A stretch of DNA of 64,000 nt from Candidula unifasciata. Taxonomy: Eukaryota > Mollusca > Gastropoda > Stylommatophora > Geomitridae. A program made the position numbers and the translations under genes. The notes below the pieces were generated by a model that saw only the letters and a program-made list of their open reading frames with translations, had not been told where the DNA came from and searched no databases. Below are positions 57,041-64,000 of the stretch, piece after piece. The stretch spans positions 339,423 to 403,422 of the forward strand of contig CAJHNH020003157.1 of assembly GCA_905116865.2 (NCBI GenBank), written 5' to 3'. The number at the start of each line of letters is the position of its first letter. Within the stretch, counting starts at the first letter, position 1.

Positions 57041-58448
57041 AGATGCTACAATGAGATGCCAAATTTCAGTGGAAGGATCCCAGAATATAATGTCCAGAGT
57101 ATAAAGATACCCTAACAGACAGAAGGTCCTTGAGATAACACCTTGTCATCATTGGAAAACATGGGAGCTGTGAGGAATATAGCAAAACATGGTATCAACT
57201 GGCACTTATCCTCTTTCTATCGTTGATGCTTCCCTCAGCTCCTGATGATTCCACTGTCTTTGGTGACTCTGCCTCAACTGGATCAGATGGTGGAGAAGTA
57301 CCTCACCATAAAGGACACAGCAACTGGATAGGCACACAGCACTTTCTCCCACAAGTCAGTTCACCATACTGTCCCTCAGCTACACCAAGATCTGGTACTG
57401 TTAGACTTTTTGGGGTATATGGCACACCAAACTGGCGTCAGTCTTCACCAATGGTAGTTGGGTGATAATTGGTAGGTAATAGGTTGATTGATTGATGGTT
57501 GGTTGGTGGGTGTTGGTTGGACTGTGATTCTTCTGCCCGCTCTTCACAAAGGTTTCATTCTGCCAAGAAATAACTCAGAAATAGTCATCACCAAGAGGGT
57601 AACATCTTGACAGGAAAGACAGAATAAGTCTCAGTCACCATCCCACATGGGCCTACTCCACCTCTGCTCCCCTGTTTCATTCCTCAGAGTGCATTCTCAG
57701 GACTAGGAGACACTGTCTCCTATCATTCATCTGTCTGTTTAGTGCAAGAGATGGAAAGTCAGATATATGGTGGAGATAGATAGACATTCTAACACATATA
57801 TCAATCTCTCTCCCCCCTTCACACAGACACCAATATTTACCGTCAGTACCTCTATTCCCTACGACTCTCAAGCCAGTCCTACCCATACATTGATCTGGGT
57901 CAAACACATTCACACACTCCAGACCAAGTCCTGACCTAAATTCTGTCCCATCCGTTGGCACAAATTTCTTTAGTTAGTTTAAATGGTACACACTTGTAAG
58001 GTTATTAATTTTACCAGTATGTGTGGGTTATTTAATGCATAGGCTATTTAGTCTGTACAGAGGAAGGTCTAAGTTCGAATCCGCTTCTCTAGCGATCAAG
58101 AACGGTCGAACTATGTGTGATTCCACAGCCGACACTGATCTCTCTACAGCAGTGACCACTTCAACAGACATTGTTTTAGGTACTCGTAAACTATAATTAA
58201 CTTACCCAAGCATAAGACAAGTCCCCGACATTACAGATCGCCTTCTGAAAGTGAAATTTTCTGGCGTCGATGCACACATCTGAACGCTTTGGAAGCCGGC
58301 AAAAAGAATGGCGCAAAATTCGCACTTCAGGCGTTGGTAAAAAGGAGTTCCTTGTATACAGGGGCAAGGAGTAAATCGGTTTCTAAGAAACCTCAATTAA
58401 CTCTAGTAATATTTATCCAATAGTTGCACATTTGAAATTGACGTTCAG
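57041..58448. other. No confirmed gene
   Basis: A plus-strand frame (57223-57465, PSAPDDSTVFGDSASTGSDG) and a minus-strand frame (57961-57677) have protein-like composition but no recognised domain or splice borders. A TTGG/TGAT-rich stretch lies near 57480-57520. GTTCGAATCC at about 58073 resembles a tRNA T-loop, but no tRNA folds around it. Confidence 0.4.
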
Positions 58449-58564
58449 TCAAAGCAACTAGAAGATGTAGACATTATAATTTTGTCCGATAAAGGCATAT
58501 ATCGATATAAGGGACTATATACCTTCCCGGACGAGTCCAAGTTTGAATGTTGTGCCGATTACAG
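58449..58564 (+). CDS. Candidate exon of an unidentified host gene
   Basis: A 116-nt stretch preceded by ...GACGTTCAG and followed by a near-perfect donor ACAG|GTAAGT. Frame 0 is open over 38 codons: SKQLEDVDIIILSDKGIYRY, KGLYTFPDESKFECCADY. The peptide is well balanced and the donor is strong. The DIIILSDKGIYRYKGLYTFP core faintly recalls the CKK domain of CAMSAP proteins (a strand, then a GLYT/ALYTY motif), but the match is weak and I do not assign it. The acceptor lacks a good pyrimidine tract. Confidence 0.4.
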
Positions 58565-60840
58565 GTAAGTCAAGTTACCAGTCTTTAGGACTGATGTGTA
58601 ATGGCTTATCATTCCACGACAGTTTTCACGAATTTTCACTATTTCGTTTCGGCTTTGAGTTCCAGAGACAGGACTGTGCAAGACTTGAAAGTTTCATTAG
58701 TTTTCACATTTTATGTTCTGTCTTGCATCTCAAGACTCATTGTTGCTTACTCTTCACGAATTCCACACCAGGGATAAATGATACTGTCACGAACCTTAAG
58801 TCCTTCTATAACACACAGGCACTCATTACTGGATGCTTGTAGTTTAAAAAGAAATGTTTTAGTCATTTTCTCAATGTCTAATTCATGCAACAGTACTTGA
58901 GTGGGATTAGTGTTGAGCATCACGATTCTGGTATTTGATCATTTCTTGTGACTTTTATCCCCTAACGGATTCATTCAGTTATCTTTTGCAATTTCTCCTA
59001 TCTTCCTCCATGTCCACTATATATTAATCTAAGTTGTCTGTAATTATCGTATCTATATTTTTTTTAACCCATTCAATCTGCGTCTTTTCCTTATGGATTT
59101 CTAGTTATAATAGTATCAGATTTTTATAGTGTGTATCCAATACATCATCTGCGTTTTCTATTCTGCAACTCTTAATTCGTTGGAATTTGTTCTTAAAATA
59201 CTAATTCTGTTATATCATTTTAATTGCTCTATTCAGCAGAGGCGTTAGTTTGTTGGTAACGATTTCAGTCGTTCTCAATTGTCTGCTCTATATATCAGTA
59301 ATGGTGTGACGCAAGAATTAAATATCTCAACTGTGGCACAAGATATAATCTAACCGTTTGTATTCTTATTGTAGGAATTTTAAGCATTCTGTCAACTGCA
59401 CCACTTGTCTGCATACTTATTTATGTAATTACGCATGCCATTGCATTGTAAAGGTCAAATAACTTTATTTACACAGTACTAAGCGTCATGAAATTCACTG
59501 CTGGACCTACTCACAAATGGTTCGTGATTTGGGTTATAGTCAGCAACTACTGGATCGTATGCTGTAGGCGTGTTGGTAAGTAACATTAAAGCTCTCTTTG
59601 TAATTGTATGTAGCACACAAATTGCACACACATGAGAAAAACCGCTATAACATAGTGCGTTCATATACTACAGATACATTGTGGCATATACACTTTTTCA
59701 GGCCCATCGCCACCATTTCTATTTAACAAAAATCGACCACCCACCCCCTCATCCCCTCTACCCCCATTTTGTTCTCTCTCTAGAAAAAAGATAATCTATG
59801 TGTTGCGTGTTGGACAGCATAGTCAGTAATAAGTTTCCATTTTACACAATCAGTAGCAATACAGATCAGGTCAATGCTTTTACCCAGCCCCTTTCATGTT
59901 GTCAAGGCATTTATATGCCTAACGTTTGATAAAAAATTGATATCATAGTATTCAGGATATTCCCATAAGCGCACCGTCCCCATCTTCAACGCAGGGTCCT
60001 AATTCCGATGATGCCAGTAACAGTCTAATTGTATATCCGTCTCATCTGTCCTTGAGATGCGGATCGTCGACCCTATCCCCTGGTCACTTCTCTCAGTACT
60101 ATTCTATTGAGATCATGAGTGCTTCCGCACTGTTCACCCCCCCCCCTCCCTCCTCCCTCGAAAGGGCCCATACAACAATCCATGCATTGAATCACCACTA
60201 AGTTGTGCAGAGCTAGTCCCTCTGTCTGTTAATTTCATAATAAACCAACATCCATGGGGAAAATAACTCCCTTGCATTATATAGGAATGGCTGGAACTAT
60301 GTTCAGTAGGATGTGCAAATTATTGACCGCCAGGGAGATATACAACACCAAAAATATGAATAATCAAATGTCATGTACACCCAACCCCGCTGTATGGCAC
60401 GAAACCTGAACAATGAACCAGTAACCATAAAAATCTAATTGAGCCTTTGAAAACAACACACAGAAGAACACGTCGCATTTCATGGTAACTAAAACAGTCA
60501 AATACAGAGGCCCAGTATAGACAGCAAAGAAAAGGGTTGTCTTCCCTGTATTGGAAGTTGCTGCACTTGTAATTTGAGTCTCCTATCACGTATTAGAAGT
60601 TGTCTTTCTTGTCTGATGGACTTCAGGTATGGCGGCGCTAGCAACCATGATTATTTCAAGGCAAAAACTGCGTTTTCAAATGGTTTTCATCGCTTAAATT
60701 AAACCTCTTACCAGTTCAAACACATGACGGCAATGTTTTCCACCGCTGGATCCTCGAGGATATCAGGTTTCTTTACTTGTTGCCTCGGTGGTTACACTGG
60801 TTGTGGTAAAAACAACAGGCGAGCTGGAGTTCGTAGCTAT
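58565..60840. other. No gene seen
   Basis: Long A/T-rich stretch with no recognised repeat or coding region. A poly-C run lies near 60140. Frames at 58543-58842, 59479-59664 and 60371-60589 have no supporting features. Confidence 0.45.
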
Positions 60841-61038
60841 CCTTGGGGCGTCATCAGTGATTTCTGGGGTGGTGTCTATTCAAATGTGGAGCCTTTTAAT
60901 AAATCAACTAGTGTATTTAACTTCAGGGAGAGTCTTGTCAACAAGGGCTTCACAGTGCAGCAGATGTTTAAGACTGCACAAAGTTTCCTAACGTCCATGG
61001 GATTTAGCAAAATGTTGCCTTCTTTCTCGGAGAAGTCC
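60841..61038 (+). pseudogene. Peptidase M2 (angiotensin-converting-enzyme-like) exon fragment
   Basis: One frame reads WGVISDFWGGVYSNVEPFNK, then STSVFNFRESLVNKGFTVQQ, MFKTAQSFLTSMGFSKM, LPSFSEKS. It follows the ACE pattern GDMWAQxWxNxYxxVxPF...SxDVTxxM...xTxxxMFxxAxxFFxSLGxxxMxxxFWxKS, the segment just before the catalytic HEMGH motif. The expected Trp residues and the FW pair are changed (SFSEKS), and a stop follows at 61042. LINE A2 begins within 40 bp. It looks like a decayed exon copy. Identification is from motif spacing only. Confidence 0.5.
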
Positions 61039-61077
61039 GGGTAGATGGAACCCGTTAGTTTTGCACAGCAGTTCATC

Positions 61078-63117
61078 TAGAAGACGGCAAACTCCGAATT
61101 TAAACCCCCAAGTTCAAGGTGGGCCAACGTGCTGAGGAACTGGATGGCCACGGGTGAGCTGGTCGTGAACGTTGGACGTCTGGCGGGCGTGCGGGGCGGC
61201 ACCAGGCGTATGGACTCCTACGGGACATCCATGTCCCCTTCCCTAGCAGGCAGGCAATACTAGGGCGACCGGTCATTTCCTGCAGTACTCTATTTTTTCG
61301 TATGGATTTTAAATTTAAAAATATACATAAGAATCGTCGCCGGAGCTACAGGGCACGTGCTCTGCACTTGACACATTATTCAGCAGTTAGTGAAGAGAGA
61401 GGGAGGAGGAGACGACGAGGAAATGGGGAGAGAAGAAGGCATAGAAATAGGACGGCGGGTGCTAGGAGAACAAGGGGAAAAGCGGAGAGATTGAGCTTTA
61501 ATCATGTAAGAGTAGGGTACTGGAACTGTCGGAGTGCTAGGCAGAAAAGTCCTGTACTGGGAAGGTTGATTTTTGATGTCATCATGCTCCAGGAGCTAAA
61601 TACAGACAGATATCATTGCCCAGGGGTACGTCAGTTATATACACCCTGTTGGACAGGAGAGACATGGACAAGGTCTAGTGGTAAAGGGGGGAGTGAAGCA
61701 TGTGGTGCTTGACTTGAGCCAGTGGAACCACAGTGGACGAGAGGTTCGAGGGATACAGGTGGAAATTGGTGGCTTAAGTTGGAATCTCATAAATATATAT
61801 GCCAAGGTAGACTGTTTTGTCAGAAGTGAACAATGGAGCTGGCTCGAGGAACTGGAGAAGTTATCAGGGAATAGGTTACTCAAATGTGGGGATTTCAACG
61901 CGAGGAACAGAGAATGGGACAGCTGTGGAGAAAACCGACAGGGAATTGCTCTTGCAGAGGCCATGGTTGACTCCGATATGGTCGGCATCAATGATGGGAG
62001 GCCGACTAGAATGGCAATGAGGTCTGGAGATGCAGACACAGCCATTGACTTGACATTTGTCTCTCAGTCGTCGGTTTTAGATGTTAAATGAACTGTCCTG
62101 AATGACCATGGGAGTGATCACCTACCATGTTCAGTCTTGCTTTCTAAACTCAGTAAGGTTAAGGTTGGGAGAGCACGAAGACCTTCCAGTATAAGTGGAC
62201 CAACAAACTACTTGGACGCCTCAGACAGGGAGCATGCAAAAGAACTGCCAGAACCAATCTTCTACAGTCCCCATTTTGTACTCCAGAAGTAGAACAGACA
62301 TTGAAGGCAAAGAGAGCCGCCGTGAAGCAGCTAAAGAAAGTACGACAGACACCCTCAAGCTCACGAGAGTAAGTGGAGATGGCGGAGAATGTGACAAAAG
62401 ATAAGGTGGCGGTTTTAAGCGCTGTAATGCAGAGGCCAAAAGAGCAAAGTGGGAAACTTTTGTAAATGCCATGGGAGGCGATAAAACATTGGGGAAATTC
62501 TGGAAACTGCAAAGGCAGATGCAAAGAAAAGATCGGCCTATGACAGTCGGAACAATTTGTAGAGACGATGGTGTGCGTGTGACAACAGACAGGGAGATAG
62601 GGGAGGCTTTTCTCCATAAGTTTATAGCTCAGATAGATCATAATGATGTAGACATCAGGGATGCAGTTAGAAAGGAGTTAGCTGGCACCTTGAAGAATAT
62701 GCACTATGATGACATGATACAGGTGGAAGATATCAACAAATTTTGAAAAAAGCAAAAGACACTGCACCAGGGCCTGATGGTGTCAGGTATGGTCACATGA
62801 AGGCTTTGACAGATGTAGACCTGGCGGAGATGGCAGACTGTTTTAACCAGTATTAAGACAGCATCAGTACCACACGACTGGGTGCACTGCTATCTAATAC
62901 CACTACCAAAACCTTTTAAAGATCATTCTAAGCTTAGTGGCTTTAGAATCATCACCTTTCAAAACACATTTGGGAAGGTCTTGGAGAAGATAGTTGCTGT
63001 AAAGTTACAATAATTTCTGGAAAGGGGGAAGCTTCTCCCAAGAGGTCTGGGAAGGTACAGACCAGGAAAGGACACTTGGGCAAATGCGGTCACTTTTGCT
63101 TTTGATGTATATGAAGG
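61078..63117 (+). mobile_element. LINE A2: 5' half of an A-type element, uninterrupted
   Basis: Leader 61078-61300 with the GGGACATCCATGTCCC hairpin (61222-61237). Then a basic start (RRRRRGNGERRRHRNR), RVGYWNCRSARQKSPVL, MLQELNTDR, a frame change, LKCGDFNARNREWDSCGENR, NDGRPTRMAMRSGDADTAID (61678-62091), a linker frame with FWKLQRQMQRKDRPMTVG (62471-62746), and RT entry KDTAPGPDGVRYGHM. Stops and shifts occur at about 61700, 62090 and 62742. It ends after FDVYEG at 63117, where LINE D begins. It provides the reference that shows how A1 was split. Confidence 0.87.
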
Positions 63118-64000
63118 GTCGACTTTCAAAAAGCCTTCGACAGTATCCATCGTCCAACACTCTGGAAATTGCTTAACATCTATGGTTTCCCCATCAAATA
63201 TATCAACATCATAAAATCTTTTTATAATGAAACACGATGCTGTGTAAGAACTGATTCCGGCAATTCTGACTGGTTCCCGGTGGAAACAGGAGTGAAGCAA
63301 GGCTGTGTCCTATCGCCGATGCTTTTTGGTATAGCAATCGACTGGGTCATGCGCAAGTGCATAAATAACGCAAATTTAGGCATTACATGGGTTGACAAAA
63401 TTCTGGAAGACCTAGACTTCGCTGACGACATAGCACTCCTGAGTTCAGAACACACAGACGCCCAAGAAAAAAATCAATCGACTCCAGAATTTCTCAGAAC
63501 AAATTGGACTCCAAATTAACACCGCAAAAACAAAAATTCTAGACCTTACCAACAGTTCAGTTGATATCACGCTGAACAACAACAGCCTTGAAAAAGTCAA
63601 CAGTTTCACTTATCTAGGGAGCAAGATGTCATCTACAGGAGATACCGCACCAGAAATATCATTTAGAATAGCACTGGCATCTAGTGCCTTCAATAAACTG
63701 TCTAACATCTGGAAATCAAAGACACTTAGCAAACACACAAAACTCAAGATCTTCAATTCTTGTGTGATTCCAGTACTAACCTATGGATGCGAGAGTTGGA
63801 AATCAACGAAAACTCTAGACACAAAATTAGACAGTTTTGAAAATAAATGCCTTAGAAGAATACTAAATTTCAAATGGTCAGATTTCCGAACCAATACACA
63901 AATAAGGCAAGAATCCAGGCAAGAGTATGTGTCTAATTTTATACGAAAACGCCGCTGGAACTATGTCGGCCACGTCCTTAGAATGGATAAATCAAGACTT
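63118..64000 (+). mobile_element. LINE D: 5'-truncated RT, continues beyond the window
   Basis: It starts within RT motif A (FQKAFDSIHRPTLWKLL), then GVKQGCVLSPMLFGIAIDWV (motif B) and DLDFADDIALLSSEHTD (intact catalytic box). A frameshift near 63480 is followed by INTAKTKILDLTNSSVDITL, VNSFTYLGSKMSSTGDTAPE, VIPVLTYGCESWKSTKTL and RRWNYVGHVLRMDKSRL to the window edge. Apart from that shift the sequence is well preserved. No target duplication can be tested because the right end is outside. Confidence 0.86.

Noticed and set aside
57223..57465. Ser/Pro-rich 80-codon frame as a gene
   Set aside because: No conserved motif, no splice or promoter context, and composition alone does not separate it from chance.
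58060..58090. tRNA gene or tRNA-derived SINE (GTTCGAATCC box)
   Set aside because: The bases around the T-loop do not form a T stem, and no convincing D arm, anticodon arm or acceptor stem could be drawn upstream.

Overview
This window reads as a gene-poor, transposon-saturated stretch of a eukaryotic nuclear genome, most likely an invertebrate and possibly a mollusc. That placement is inferred from the LINE, hAT and Tc1/mariner repertoire, intron-type splice signals and long CA microsatellites; nothing in the sequence fixes the species. There are no operons, ribosome binding sites, rRNA genes or convincing tRNA genes. Almost every long open frame is a decayed piece of a mobile element.

Layout. 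1-975: unassigned DNA with a short direct repeat. 976-11560: one I-like LINE (A1: endonuclease, reverse transcriptase, RNase H) split by two younger LINEs. B lies at 1561-5086 on the + strand with a 6-bp target duplication. C1 lies at 6012-9396 on the - strand with a 13-bp target duplication. 11561-28300: a possible host exon (12227-12350), a LINE endonuclease fragment, three fold-back hAT-like elements (M1, M3, M4), three unrelated tandem arrays, two copies of a SINE-like family (R), a Tc1-like remnant, a 5'-truncated LINE (K) and a possible signal-peptide exon (27386-27467). 28330-32700: the 3' end of an A-type LINE, a repeat containing host promoter sequence (F2), and a minus-strand LINE (E1) preceded by a second E-type 5' end (E2). 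33800-45100: an A-type fragment, an IS630/Tc1-like transposase remnant, fold-back element M2, a long hairpin, a minus-strand LINE (J), two more R copies and a complete hAT derivative with a perfect 8-bp target duplication. 45606-45762: a possible membrane-protein exon.

46130-53410 is a mosaic. It runs LINE H (interrupted by a 567-bp CA tract), LINE G, then an A-type LINE (A3) broken by a Mutator-like transposase fragment and by a 666-bp insert. That insert ends in the first 33 codons of translation factor eIF3k and is bounded by a 16-bp target duplication. 53491-54789 is a 22-bp minisatellite with a 528-bp higher-order repeat. The right end holds LINE fragment Q, an internally deleted C copy (C2), a possible exon at 58449, a peptidase M2 (ACE-like) exon fragment, a second A element (A2), and LINE D running off the window.

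No intact host gene is visible. The elements are linked by mobilisation: LINEs supply the retroposition machinery whose signature (target duplications of 6-19 bp, simple-repeat 3' tails, 5' truncation) is seen on the LINE fragments, the R family and the eIF3k insert, while the M family and the element at 43012 carry hAT-type 8-bp duplications. The most unusual items are the eIF3k capture, the shared folded 5' module of the A and E elements, and the hairpin-rich R family.
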